Source: a virus. From it: 50,348 nucleotides of DNA. Location of the stretch: the IMG/VR virus record IMGVR_UViG_3300009537_000020, positions 1 to 50,348 of that record, one strand, 5' to 3'. The notes beneath the pieces are model-generated. The model saw only the letters and a program-made list of their open reading frames with translations, ran no database searches and was not told where the DNA came from. Below are positions 25,674 through 33,369 of this stretch, piece by piece (position 1 is the stretch's first letter; every line of letters begins with the position of its first letter). Both the position numbers and the translations under genes were made by a program.

Positions 25674-27317
25674 CTAATTATAGAAATTCCCATGCCCTTC
25701 AACTAAGACCGGCTTATACCGCTCAAAGTTAGAGAGGGCAAGGTATCTGCACAAACTAGGAAAATCGGTGTTCATATCTTTTGGTTTTTCTTTCGGATCG
25801 CGGTCATAGGTCGATTTAAAGTCATCCCAAACGTAATGTTCTATTTGGTAAATGAACTCCTTTAGATCGTTTGCCGCGCGAAACTTGGGGTGGTTAGCAA
25901 AGCTGATAGGTCGCGTTTGGTCAAATCGCAAAAGAGCGCCGAACTGTTTATGTCCTAATGCTATGTTATCATCCCCGAAAGTGAATCTCATGGGATGGAA
26001 AATTTCTTTGGCCGCTTTCTCAAACTCTTCACGGCATGTCATTCCTGTGTTACCATATTTCTTTGGTCCAAAATTCGGGTCTAATATCCTGACAAGTATG
26101 CGTTCTTTAGCAAAAGTCTCTGATTCCTTACAAAATCTAGCCACATCCTCCGGTAATGCGTCTGGCAACCAACCTTCCCGATATGCCCAATAATCACCGC
26201 CATCATCACAAGCGACCCATAAAAGGGCTTGAGGCTTCCGATCGTGCGGGTCCATAAGCATAACCCGCGGCCAATGTATCGGAGGTTCACCATTAACGAT
26301 AATTCCTTTTGACCGGTTCAAAGGCCACTCTTCAAATCTATCGAATGTGTGAACATCCCTGTCCCAGGACTTCCAGATGCGTCCGGCCAGATACCTGAAC
26401 TTGCCATGAGCACGCGTTTCACGCTCTTCCTCGGTCAATTTCATCTCAAATTTACGGATAGCACGTTCGGATAACCCGATTTTAACACCTGAAAGGGGAT
26501 TAATCCTCTCCAGGTTATGGCGCATATCGCAAATAACCGAGAAAACATTCGGATTTTTGGAGCTATAAATTTCGTCAAAGATCCAGGGTTCTTTAAGCGG
26601 TGTCAGTGTAAACCAGCATAAACCCTCATTATCGACCAAACCACGAACGGCCGCAATATACATAGGCCTTGGAGGCGGTTCATCGAAATGTATCCAGTCA
26701 CCATCCCAGCCTTCAGCCGAGAATGGGTCAGATTCATAGGTTAAAATATCAAAGTGCGAAACTTTCCCGGAAACATGTTTAATATACCAATCAACCTCAA
26801 CGCCAAGATTCCCTTTTTTCGGAGCGCAATAATAAGCATCCTGCGGCATCCACTTCTTAAGGTTCTTGATAATAACCGAAGCACCTTTTTTATAATCCTG
26901 GCAGAATATCCTTCCTTCAGTCGCTTCAGTAAACTTCCTGGCTTTCCACCAGTCGGGGTATCTACCGGTCGCGTGTATGATATCCTTTAAAACCCCCGCT
27001 GTGGTCTTACCCGATCGATTCGCCCCGAAATACGCTGTCGTTTCCGACAGGGCATTCATAAACTCAAACTGAGGGCAGCCCTTTATCGTTATCTTTTTGT
27101 TGTCGTATGTCAGAAAGCTTAGGATCGCGTTTTTGCAATTTTTTCCGTCGCAATTTAGTTGGTGAGGCCAGAAGAATTTCAGGGGGTTCTTCGCTATCCT
27201 GTTTTTCATCTCCTTCTGTAAACTCATCAACCGCCGAATTTCCTCGTTTGATAACGAGATTAGCTTTTCTGATAAGTTCGTCACGTTCTGCCTGGAGCTG
27301 TTCGTCAGTAAGCTCAC
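25674..27317 (-). CDS. terminase large subunit
   Basis: Protein of 547 residues. Walker A GANRSGKTT (about 98-106) and Walker B DWIHFDEPPP (about 210-220) show the packaging ATPase. The C-terminal half has the RNase H-like nuclease pattern (MLMDPHDRKPQALLW, ILDPNFGPKKYG). The best start is a GTG at 27317 with AAGGAG 6 nt upstream, giving the usual NEEIRRLMSL...NPLKFFWPH N-terminus. It implies a 254-nt overlap with the small-terminase gene in another frame. Confidence 0.85.
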   Translation of the reverse strand: MSLLTNSSRQNVTNLSEKLISLSNEEIRRLMSLQKEMKNRIAKNPLKFFWPHQLNCDGKNCKNAILSFLTYDNKKITIKGCPQFEFMNALSETTAYFGANRSGKTTAGVLKDIIHATGRYPDWWKARKFTEATEGRIFCQDYKKGASVIIKNLKKWMPQDAYYCAPKKGNLGVEVDWYIKHVSGKVSHFDILTYESDPFSAEGWDGDWIHFDEPPPRPMYIAAVRGLVDNEGLCWFTLTPLKEPWIFDEIYSSKNPNVFSVICDMRHNLERINPLSGVKIGLSERAIRKFEMKLTEEERETRAHGKFRYLAGRIWKSWDRDVHTFDRFEEWPLNRSKGIIVNGEPPIHWPRVMLMDPHDRKPQALLWVACDDGGDYWAYREGWLPDALPEDVARFCKESETFAKERILVRILDPNFGPKKYGNTGMTCREEFEKAAKEIFHPMRFTFGDDNIALGHKQFGALLRFDQTRPISFANHPKFRAANDLKEFIYQIEHYVWDDFKSTYDRDPKEKPKDMNTDFPSLCRYLALSNFERYKPVLVEGHGNFYN

Positions 27318-27798
27318 CCATTTCTCCTTGTCCTAAACCGATTCCAATATTAATTCCGTTACGCGGTTCCATTTCGTTCCGGGCCATATCTAAAATCTCT
27401 ATGAGCCTCCGTGTAACAGTAAGGAATTTATTAAAATTTTTATCCCCGCGTTCTAAATGGCAGCTATTAAGGATCCCGCGCAAACGCATCCGCATATTCT
27501 CCAAGTCATCTAAACGGACTTTCTTGTCCGCGACAGGTATATCCTTAACATTTTTAAGAAATTCTAAACGGTATTTTGAAATATGGCGTTGAGCTTCCGG
27601 CTGCTCTAAAACACGCTCTATGGTAGGAGTTGTGATATATGGATGCCCTGCGGTATTACCCGCTTTCTTATTATTATCTTTACGAAAGAGTTGATTATAC
27701 TTACGCATAATCTCCCGCTTCGCATAGCCTTCACCGGCTAGACGGTAAATAAGAGCATACTCTTCATCCGACAGCTTATCGAAAATAGATACAGGCAT
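27064..27798 (-). CDS. terminase small subunit (DNA recognition)
   Basis: Protein of 244 residues. The N-terminal 40 residues form a helix-turn-helix-like segment (LSDEEYALIYRLAGEGYAKREIMRKY). A helical oligomerisation region follows, then a disordered acidic and basic tail (about 200-244) encoded opposite frame to TerL's N-terminus. Position before TerL and size fit TerS. Assignment rests on these, not on a strong sequence motif. Confidence 0.7.
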   Translation of the reverse strand: MPVSIFDKLSDEEYALIYRLAGEGYAKREIMRKYNQLFRKDNNKKAGNTAGHPYITTPTIERVLEQPEAQRHISKYRLEFLKNVKDIPVADKKVRLDDLENMRMRLRGILNSCHLERGDKNFNKFLTVTRRLIEILDMARNEMEPRNGINIGIGLGQGEMGELTDEQLQAERDELIRKANLVIKRGNSAVDEFTEGDEKQDSEEPPEILLASPTKLRRKKLQKRDPKLSDIRQQKDNDKGLPSV

Positions 27799-27848
27799 CT
27801 TAATTAAAGACTAGCACTAATTCTAATAAATTGAAACATATTTTATAA

Positions 27849-27974
27849 TTATTTTTTATCTTTGGAAATTTCACGTAAACTCGACACACGCATTCTGTGA
27901 GCAAGATCATCTAACTCTTGAACTTTTTTTAAAATATCAGCTATGAGAATTTTTAATTCTGAGATTTCGTCCAT
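27849..27974 (-). CDS. 41-residue coiled-coil peptide
   Basis: ATG at 27974 to TAA. The product is Leu/Ile/Lys/Glu-rich with heptad spacing (ISELKILIADILKKVQELDD). It overlaps the preceding membrane gene by 22 nt. Function unknown. Confidence 0.55.
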   Translation of the reverse strand: MDEISELKILIADILKKVQELDDLAHRMRVSSLREISKDKK

Positions 27975-28135
27975 TTAGGAATACCTTCATGAAAAGTTAA
28001 AACATAAACACACCCAACAATATAAACCGCACAAATAATTTCAATTATATTTCTGTAATCGATTGAGAAAAACATCCCAACCGCGCACATTATAAAAAAT
28101 ATCCCTGGAATAAACCAACATAAAATAAAATTCAT
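27953..28135 (-). CDS. small two-span membrane protein
   Basis: 60 residues from the ATG at 28135 (GGAGGG upstream). Two hydrophobic segments (FILCWFIPGIFFIMCAVGMFF and IIEIICAVYIVGCVYVLTF) with a short loop. Start lies 2 nt after the stop of the Phd-like gene. Unknown function; possibly holin-like, although it opens the packaging operon. Confidence 0.6.
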   Translation of the reverse strand: MNFILCWFIPGIFFIMCAVGMFFSIDYRNIIEIICAVYIVGCVYVLTFHEGIPKWTKSQN

Positions 28136-28136
28136 T

Positions 28137-28391
28137 TTAAACCCTCCCATGTACAGGACATAAATATTTACCTTCAACCTTTGCACACCCGCAACTGAAT
28201 GTATCAAAAGAAGCTTTCTTTAACCCTTCCTTAAAGGCCTCTGAAGAAGCCGGTTTCTTCTCATAGTAATTTATCGGGATTAATTTTAAACAATCCTCAC
28301 CCCTATGCGTAATGATAACGGGCTCCCCTATCTGCATAAATGCCCACGTATTCCTGCAAAATAAGAACTTTGAAACGCGCCTTACTTCCAA
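28137..28391 (-). CDS. Phd/YefM-like fold fragment with C-terminal Cys motif
   Basis: 84 residues from a TTG at 28391 with GAGGAGG upstream. GEPVIITHRGEDCLKLIPI resembles the core of Phd/YefM antitoxins, but the N-terminal DNA-binding helix is short. The C-terminus (CGCAKVEGKYLCPVHG) has Cys/His that could bind metal. No toxin gene is next to it. It overlaps the end of the upstream 47-residue gene by 10 nt. Call tentative. Confidence 0.5.
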   Translation of the reverse strand: MEVRRVSKFLFCRNTWAFMQIGEPVIITHRGEDCLKLIPINYYEKKPASSEAFKEGLKKASFDTFSCGCAKVEGKYLCPVHGRV

Positions 28392-28525
28392 TCTGAATCG
28401 AACCTCCTCTCCAAATACTTCCAGATCTCCTGTCTAAGTGCCCCATACACTGAAATACACACCGCTACAGGCAATATGACCAGAATACACACTAAAACTT
28501 GTGCGAATAGCCTTATTTTACCCAT
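28382..28525 (-). CDS. 47-residue membrane protein, first gene of virion operon
   Basis: ATG at 28525, 6 nt after the -10 element of the promoter at 28531-28559, so the mRNA may be leaderless or nearly so. One hydrophobic segment (VLVCILVILPVAVCISVYG) and a charged tail. No Shine-Dalgarno is seen, as expected for a very short leader. Confidence 0.5.
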   Translation of the reverse strand: MGKIRLFAQVLVCILVILPVAVCISVYGALRQEIWKYLERRFDSDWK

Positions 28526-28530
28526 GAATA

Positions 28531-28559
28531 AGGATATAACATAGCTATGAAATAGTCAA
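28531..28559 (-). promoter_or_regulatory. sigma70-type promoter with palindromic operator for virion operon
   Basis: TTGACT (28559-28554), 17-nt spacer, TATCCT (28536-28531) on the minus strand. The spacer holds the perfect 10-bp palindrome CATAGCTATG (28540-28549), a likely operator. It faces the whole structural module. Prediction from sequence only. Confidence 0.6.
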
Positions 28560-29383
28560 GGGATTTTTTTAGATTTTAAGGGTACTTGGTGGTTTCACCC
28601 GGCTGTAGTTAACAATAACGGGAATCGATAGCTACACAGAGGTGTGGGGGAAGATATGTGAGTCACTCGTTGGGATATATGGTGGGGTTGGGGCGAGGGA
28701 CCCAATGGGGGATTTCGCTTTTTAGTATATGTAAAATACTGATACAAAATAACTTACAAATAATAATTAAAATAATTCTGATCGCATGGGGATCATACCA
28801 CATATAGATGTGTCCGTGAGGGCATGTATCCCGGCATGATAGGCATATCCATAACATACTGCTATCATTAGACATAGCAATTCTACTTCTGCTAATAATA
28901 GTTATGTTAACTCCGCAATAATTTGTTGTAAGTTCAACGTGCATGTGGGTTTAAATAAAACCACCCGGACACACCAGGACACGCCCCAGACGGCAGGCCA
29001 GATCAACAGCCATAATTTAATACCTAACCTAACTAATTAAGTAATGTAATAAATAATATATAACACATAAAGATAACATAACCAGTTCAGTTATGTATTC
29101 AGATATGAATAAAACACACAAACAACACACACAGCACATATCACAGCCAGAGCCCCGATCTCAAGTCAATACAACCCTATTTCCTGATCTTACCAATATA
29201 CCGCTGATATACCCCTGCAGCACTACCAAACAACGCACAGGATGGCCACAGACAAACGATCTCGTATCATATAGGGTCATGGTATGAATATATTAAAGCA
29301 AAGACCTAACAGACAGTATATTATTAAATAACTACTACCGGCTAACGCCGGATATAGCTTATTAATTATTTTATAATATACCC
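28560..29383. other. non-coding control region, G-poor and AC-rich
   Basis: No convincing gene. A frame at 28663-28944 (minus) is open but has no ribosome site, odd composition (Ile/Cys/His) and no resemblance to phage proteins. From about 28,950 the plus strand is strongly A+C-rich and nearly free of G runs, with an AT-rich core around 29,020-29,090. CCGGC-TAAC-GCCGG at 29338-29351 is a small perfect hairpin just before the plus-strand promoter. Divergent promoters leave on both sides. Candidate origin or packaging-related site, not proven. Confidence 0.5.
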
Positions 29384-29412
29384 TTGACAGACACCCGGTC
29401 ATGTGTTAACAT
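29384..29412 (+). promoter_or_regulatory. early plus-strand promoter
   Basis: TTGACA (29384-29389), 17-nt spacer, TAACAT (29407-29412). It drives the plus-strand early genes from 29498 on. The operator at 29404-29420 overlaps the -10 box. Confidence 0.7.
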
Positions 29413-29420
29413 TGTTAACA
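29404..29420. promoter_or_regulatory. palindromic operator TGTTAAC-N3-GTTAACA
   Basis: Perfect 7-bp inverted repeat (TGTTAACATTGTTAACA) covering the -10 element of the early promoter. The same TTGTTAAC core occurs next to the minus-strand promoter at 45842-45851, suggesting one regulator for both early operons. Confidence 0.65.
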
Positions 29421-29497
29421 GATGGCACAGATAACAACATACATTATATAGGGAAAGGGTTACCCCGACGAGTTAACCCAAAAGGACAGGTGAAAAG

Positions 29498-29968
29498 ATG
29501 AGCACACGAACACAGATAGGATTTTACGAAAAAGATTCTGCATTAGAAAACCCGCATACGTTACTATATCGCCATAGTGACGGATACCCGGGCGACCCGG
29601 ACAAAAATGAGTATGGCGTGCTTACTGATCTGATTCCATTTTGCACCAACTTTATTAAAAACAGGGGCTTTGATATAGAATACATCGGAGCCAGGGCGTT
29701 ATGTTATCTGATCCATAAGCATACCGAAGATCTCCCGGGCCAAGCCGGCTGGAAAGACAAGATCTATCCATTCGGCGGATTCCTGTCTTATGGCATTTGC
29801 CGGCCGGGCGCGTTTCACGGTGATATTGAATATTATTACGCTGTTTATTGCGATCGAATCGATGTATATGAATGCGGATTTTTTGCCGAACAGCCGGGCG
29901 ATTGGGTTAAAATAAGCACTGTTACATCAAACGCTGATAAAACCTATAAATATTTGAGTTTAACATGA
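29498..29968 (+). CDS. phage early protein of the MSTR-type family, unknown function
   Basis: Protein of 156 residues with AAAAGGACAGGTGAAA upstream. It starts MSTRTQIGFYE and has HSDGYPGDPDK, the signature of a widespread phage protein group that begins MSTR.xIGI and contains a H.DGYP motif. Function of that group is not known to me. First gene of the early operon. Confidence 0.75.
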   Translation: MSTRTQIGFYEKDSALENPHTLLYRHSDGYPGDPDKNEYGVLTDLIPFCTNFIKNRGFDIEYIGARALCYLIHKHTEDLPGQAGWKDKIYPFGGFLSYGICRPGAFHGDIEYYYAVYCDRIDVYECGFFAEQPGDWVKISTVTSNADKTYKYLSLT

Positions 29969-30027
29969 GCGCGCTGATCTTCGACATCATCTTACTCGCG
30001 GTCATATTTTATATAGAATTTCATTAA
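29965..30027 (+). CDS. 20-residue hydrophobic peptide
   Basis: ATG overlapping the preceding TGA (ATGA), reading MSALIFDIILLAVIFYIEFH. Nearly all hydrophobic, so a membrane peptide. Small size makes it tentative. Confidence 0.35.
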   Translation: MSALIFDIILLAVIFYIEFH

Positions 30028-30051
30028 TAATAACAAAGGACAGGTGAAATC

Positions 30052-30450
30052 ATGGAAGCAATAAAAGAGCAGTTAACTCCTCATAATTTATCACAATTCA
30101 CAGGAACAGAGCAATACTTCAAACATTGGACAAAAAAACTTGTCTATACAGACGGCGTCCGGTACATCGGGGCCAACGGCGCGTATTGGGTTATTGACCT
30201 GATCGCCAGTTACCAAAACGATGTCTTCACCCCAGCCAACCCCTTCCAATCCTGGAAAATCCGCCGGACGGATTCGGGCGGATTCATAGCCACGGCCACG
30301 GATGGAAACCAGCCGGATTATGCAGGGGCTAAAATCGATTACTTAGTTGTCCAAGATGGCGGGTATACCGATCTCCCGATAGATCTGGAGTTTTATCTTA
30401 TCGCGGATGAAACATTCAAAGCGGTTTTATTGTTACCAAGTGAATATTGA
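30052..30450 (+). CDS. DUF6876-like protein
   Basis: Protein of 132 residues with AAAGGACAGGTGAAA, the same leader as the first early gene. The pattern GANGAYWVIDLIASYQ, FQSWKIRR and YTDLPIDLEFYLI fits the DUF6876 family known from phages and plasmids, function unknown. Confidence 0.7.
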   Translation: MEAIKEQLTPHNLSQFTGTEQYFKHWTKKLVYTDGVRYIGANGAYWVIDLIASYQNDVFTPANPFQSWKIRRTDSGGFIATATDGNQPDYAGAKIDYLVVQDGGYTDLPIDLEFYLIADETFKAVLLLPSEY

Positions 30451-30470
30451 AAAGATAAAAAGTAAGGACC

Positions 30471-30560
30471 ATGAACAGAAAAGACAAAGAAATACTCGGA
30501 GATTTAGGCGCGTTTATCGCGCTGATCGTTTTATTAATGGCTGTGTATCTTTTAACTTAA
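30471..30560 (+). CDS. 29-residue membrane peptide
   Basis: ATG after AGTAAGGACC. MNRKDKEILGDLGAFIALIV begins a charged leader followed by a single hydrophobic span. Unknown role. Confidence 0.45.
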   Translation: MNRKDKEILGDLGAFIALIVLLMAVYLLT

Positions 30561-30605
30561 GGCGTAAGGCGCCGGCCTATGACAGGCGCTAAAAGGACGG
30601 GAAAG

Positions 30606-31031
30606 ATGAAATATTTTAAAGAAGGGCGAGATCGGCAGTATAAAGCATATTACGAATTATCAGAAGATGAAAAGAAGGTCTGGGATGACCGGGAAATAAC
30701 ACACATCAAGGTATCGCTTGAATACACAAAGGGCGGTATTAATTATTACTCCGGAGCGACAAATCCGCGGGGTTACCGGATAACAACAACCCCGGTCGCC
30801 TTGTCTGATCAATACGGCTATACAACCGAATCATATACGCTATTAGGAGATAGAAAAAACAGCGGCGGTTATGTGATGATCGAGCCGTCCAACAGGTATA
30901 ATGCCGGGCGATTGGCGCAGTTGGCCTATCGTTATGACGCTAAGGTTCCGGAGATAGCTAAGGCCGTAATAAAAGACTCGGTCGCGGAGCTTGTCACTTT
31001 AGTAAAAGACGCGGATCTGGCAGTTGTATAA
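30606..31031 (+). CDS. early protein, unknown
   Basis: 141 residues from the ATG at 30606 (AAAAGGACGGGAAAG upstream); an in-frame ATG at 30579 is a possible alternative. Lys/Tyr-rich N-terminal half and helical Ala/Val-rich C-terminus. Composition is typical of phage early inhibitors, but no family recognised. Confidence 0.65.
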   Translation: MKYFKEGRDRQYKAYYELSEDEKKVWDDREITHIKVSLEYTKGGINYYSGATNPRGYRITTTPVALSDQYGYTTESYTLLGDRKNSGGYVMIEPSNRYNAGRLAQLAYRYDAKVPEIAKAVIKDSVAELVTLVKDADLAVV

Positions 31032-31065
31032 TTAATATTAATCTTTATCTACAAGGAGTTATGTT

Positions 31066-31236
31066 ATGAAAGGATTGGCATGGTATTCAATTATTATTGT
31101 TAGCTTCTCAATTTTATCATTAATTATTGATGTTATGGCAGGGACATCAACAGACGTCTCCGTAGATCTTTGGGGGGCAGCTTTATATATTCCGATATTC
31201 CTGTATTTGGCTTTGAAAATTAAAGAACAGAATTAA
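31066..31236 (+). CDS. 56-residue two-span membrane protein
   Basis: ATG with AAGGAG 6 nt upstream. Two hydrophobic segments (IIIVSFSILSLIIDVM and LWGAALYIPIFLYLAL) separated by a Thr/Ser/Asp loop. Unknown function; candidates are inner-membrane modulation or superinfection exclusion. Confidence 0.6.
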   Translation: MKGLAWYSIIIVSFSILSLIIDVMAGTSTDVSVDLWGAALYIPIFLYLALKIKEQN

Positions 31237-31250
31237 TAAGGAGATTAAAG

Positions 31251-31547
31251 ATGCGGACATTGGTTGTCGGTGATATAGTTAAGAGCACCCGGGAGATCCT
31301 GGGCAATGAACCCGGGGCGCTCGGTTTTGTTTACGAAATGTATGACATTGGGACTCCCGAAGATCCATCGCCCGGAGTTTCGATTATATTTGAAAACGGC
31401 GAGTATGACGGCTTTTCACATCAAGAGCAGGACTTATATGTTACCCGGGTCGGCCGATGTGATGAATTGGCGGGATACAAATTTAAAAATGTTATGAAAG
31501 TATCGCAGGACTTCAGAGATGGAGTATTTGACCCGGCGTTTGCTTAA
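31251..31547 (+). CDS. conserved phage early protein, unknown
   Basis: 98 residues with AAGGAG. VGDIVKSTREILGNEPGALGF and IIFENGEYDGFS are motifs I know from small phage proteins of unknown function; beta-barrel-like pattern. Confidence 0.65.
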   Translation: MRTLVVGDIVKSTREILGNEPGALGFVYEMYDIGTPEDPSPGVSIIFENGEYDGFSHQEQDLYVTRVGRCDELAGYKFKNVMKVSQDFRDGVFDPAFA

Positions 31548-31554
31548 ATAACCC

Positions 31555-31616
31555 TGCCCCGCGTCCCGGAGATCACCTGTCGCCGGGTTTTCCCTGGCCT
31601 GTCCAGGGCCGGGGCA
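31555..31616 (+). ncRNA. three-way-junction RNA element
   Basis: In the 87-nt gap between two early genes TGCCCCG (31555-31561) pairs with CGGGGCA (31610-31616), enclosing two hairpins: CCCGG (31565-31569)/CCGGG (31583-31587) and CCCTGG (31592-31597)/CCAGGG (31603-31608). No T-run follows, so not a plain terminator. It sits just before the AAAAGGAG ribosome site of the next gene. Likely a regulatory leader or processed small RNA. Confidence 0.5.
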
Positions 31617-31634
31617 CAACAAAAGGAGTCGGCC

Positions 31635-31907
31635 ATGTTAGACTTTTTAAAAAGAAAATCCCCGGAAACAAAGAAAATAAAAAAGATCGATTTATTAAAA
31701 GAGTGGTGTTCAGGTGTTGGGGTGTTCAGTACGACCGATGTCAAACGTTGGGGATTAGATCACTTTTACAGTTCCGCTGACGTTCGTGTTAGAATAGATC
31801 TAAAGAATGAAGGGTTTGTCCGGCAGATACCGGATGATGAAGCCAGGGAGCGGCACCTGATAAAAGAGGGCAACAAAAACATCCGCTGGTACGAGATCGT
31901 CAAATGA
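31635..31907 (+). CDS. winged-helix-like early protein
   Basis: 90 residues after AAAAGGAG. STTDVKRWGLDHFYSSADVRVR followed by a beta wing (GFVRQIPDDE, IRWYEIV) resembles a short winged helix-turn-helix module. Ends 4 nt inside the RHH gene. Possible DNA-binding regulator; tentative. Confidence 0.55.
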   Translation: MLDFLKRKSPETKKIKKIDLLKEWCSGVGVFSTTDVKRWGLDHFYSSADVRVRIDLKNEGFVRQIPDDEARERHLIKEGNKNIRWYEIVK

Positions 31908-32104
31908 CAACCGCTTTTTCAACAACCGTAAACTTCAATGCCGATGAATTAAAAAAACTAGATGATGAAATGTCTAAATCGGGAATGACAAGGCGATCAA
32001 CATATATAAAACACGCCCTGATCACATTTTGGAGGCAGCAACATGAAGCGAATCCTGAAAATAGTGACAGCTTTGGAGTTCGACCACAGCAAGAAAGCAC
32101 TTAG
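31904..32104 (+). CDS. ribbon-helix-helix DNA-binding protein
   Basis: 66 residues. FSTTVNFNADELKKLDDEMS and GMTRRSTYIKHALITFW match the strand-helix-helix pattern of RHH repressors. It overlaps neighbours on both sides (62 nt downstream). A good candidate for the regulator of the TTGTTAAC operators, since no CI-type repressor is seen; that link is inference. Confidence 0.7.
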   Translation: MTTAFSTTVNFNADELKKLDDEMSKSGMTRRSTYIKHALITFWRQQHEANPENSDSFGVRPQQEST

Positions 32105-32306
32105 CGAAGCCATGAACGCCGATTATCATCGAGCGTTGGCCTTAGTGAGAAAGACAAAAAAATGCGGATCCGCGTCCAAAGTGATAGAGATGCTATTATT
32201 TGATAATGATGAAACGCTGCAAACGCGTGTCCTGGCCATCTTCATTGCCGGTTCGATGCAGGGCAGGACCCCGACAATTATCGTAAATAAACAAACCAGA
32301 GAATAG
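32043..32306 (+). CDS. conserved small phage protein
   Basis: 87 residues with GGAGGCAGCA upstream, starting 62 nt inside the RHH gene in another frame. Helical, with a segment LQTRVLAIFIAGSMQGRTP in the C-terminal half that I associate with small phage proteins of unknown function. Confidence 0.6.
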   Translation: MKRILKIVTALEFDHSKKALSEAMNADYHRALALVRKTKKCGSASKVIEMLLFDNDETLQTRVLAIFIAGSMQGRTPTIIVNKQTRE

Positions 32307-32315
32307 GAGAAAAAA

Positions 32316-32588
32316 ATGATCACACAACCCCACAAAGATTATTTATGCTTAATCCTTTTCCTTTTTACCTGTGCCCTGCTTCTTTGGGCGTGCCCGGCAC
32401 GCCCGGCATTCCCGGATGATATAAAAGACAAGGCCGTCCAGGAGGCCTTGGATTGCGCTGACCCTGATTTGCTTCCTGACACCCCGGGCGCTGATCTAAA
32501 AACCGCTTATTACCAGTTAAAAGAGTTAGCTAAAGAGTACCCGGGTGAGATCGATGTTAAAATTGTCTGTAAGAAAAAGGAGAAATAA
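32316..32588 (+). CDS. exported protein, possible lipoprotein
   Basis: 90 residues with AGGAGAAAAAA. N-terminal hydrophobic span (LCLILFLFTCALLLW) followed by AC, a weak lipobox. The mature part is acidic with two further Cys. Suggests a periplasmic early protein. Confidence 0.6.
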   Translation: MITQPHKDYLCLILFLFTCALLLWACPARPAFPDDIKDKAVQEALDCADPDLLPDTPGADLKTAYYQLKELAKEYPGEIDVKIVCKKKEK

Positions 32589-32794
32589 TGGGACCACACA
32601 TGAAGCGGATTATGGCCACGATGAAATTCCATAAAAAGAACGCTAAGTTTTTTAAAATGACCCCGAAAAATAAAAAAACAGAGGGTGAAAAGGATATCAC
32701 TTCGTATAAAATAGAACGGCGAATTATTGTGGACGAAAAATTAAGAAAAAGCAACTTCCCCAGAAGGTTCAGGGCTAGAAAGACAGGGGTTTAA
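32588..32794 (+). CDS. Lys/Arg-rich small protein
   Basis: 68 residues, highly basic (KKNAKFFKMTPKNKK; RRFRARK at the end). The upstream gene ends at the first base. AAAGGAGAAATA precedes the ATG. Likely nucleic-acid binding; function unknown. Confidence 0.55.
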   Translation: MGPHMKRIMATMKFHKKNAKFFKMTPKNKKTEGEKDITSYKIERRIIVDEKLRKSNFPRRFRARKTGV

Positions 32795-32795
32795 A

Positions 32796-32936
32796 ATGAC
32801 AGAAAAATATCTTTACCCGAGTAAATTCTTTAATTGGCGCGGCTGGGATTTCATTAAATGGCCGTTCGCGTTCGCTATCCTTGCGGCCATCATCTGGATT
32901 ATCTGGGCAACGGCTACCGGCCAGAATCCTATATAA
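32796..32936 (+). CDS. 46-residue membrane protein
   Basis: ATG 1 nt after the previous stop. A hydrophilic N-terminus (MTEKYLYPSKFFNWRGWDF) precedes a single span (AFAILAAIIWIIWA). The next ATG directly follows its TAA. Unknown. Confidence 0.55.
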   Translation: MTEKYLYPSKFFNWRGWDFIKWPFAFAILAAIIWIIWATATGQNPI

Positions 32937-33362
32937 ATGATACACAAGCCCTGTTCAAAATGCGGGACATTAGATTACCCGAAATTTAAAAGAGTCCGCG
33001 ATCAAGGCCAAGGTAAGAAAACTTATTACAGCCGGCATTGCATCTTGTGCGAGCGCGAAGCGTACAAAATGCGATATGAACGCCTGCGCCTGGATCCGGA
33101 GAGATACAGAAAAGTCATCGAGTCCAATTCCCGCTACAATAAAAAGCACAAAGCCAAGCTAAAGAAATATTCACAAGCCTGGGAAAAAAGAAACGCGTCA
33201 AGAAGAAGGCAGCAGAAACGCGAGTATTATCTAACGCATAGGGATAAACTCATGGAGTACAGCCGGAATTGGAAAAAGAAAAATCTTAAACCTAAAAAGA
33301 AACAGACAGCCGAGCATCCATGGTGTGCTCTTAATAGATCGATAAGAAATCAAACAAAATAA
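32937..33362 (+). CDS. zinc-knuckle, very basic protein
   Basis: 141 residues. CSKCG and CILCE (about 20 residues apart) form a likely zinc site; the remainder is Lys/Arg/Tyr-rich with repeated YSR/RNW motifs and no HNH catalytic motif. It resembles the basic zinc proteins often next to phage HNH genes. The last plus-strand gene ends 7 nt before the converging minus-strand gene. Confidence 0.6.
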   Translation: MIHKPCSKCGTLDYPKFKRVRDQGQGKKTYYSRHCILCEREAYKMRYERLRLDPERYRKVIESNSRYNKKHKAKLKKYSQAWEKRNASRRRQQKREYYLTHRDKLMEYSRNWKKKNLKPKKKQTAEHPWCALNRSIRNQTK

Positions 33363-33369
33363 TAATTAT

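Noticed and set aside
28137-28391. Toxin-antitoxin module
   Set aside because: Only a weak Phd-like core is present and no toxin-sized partner adjoins it; neighbours are small membrane genes.
28663-28944. 93-codon minus-strand frame
   Set aside because: No ribosome site, Ile/Cys/His-rich composition and no resemblance to phage proteins; treated as non-coding.
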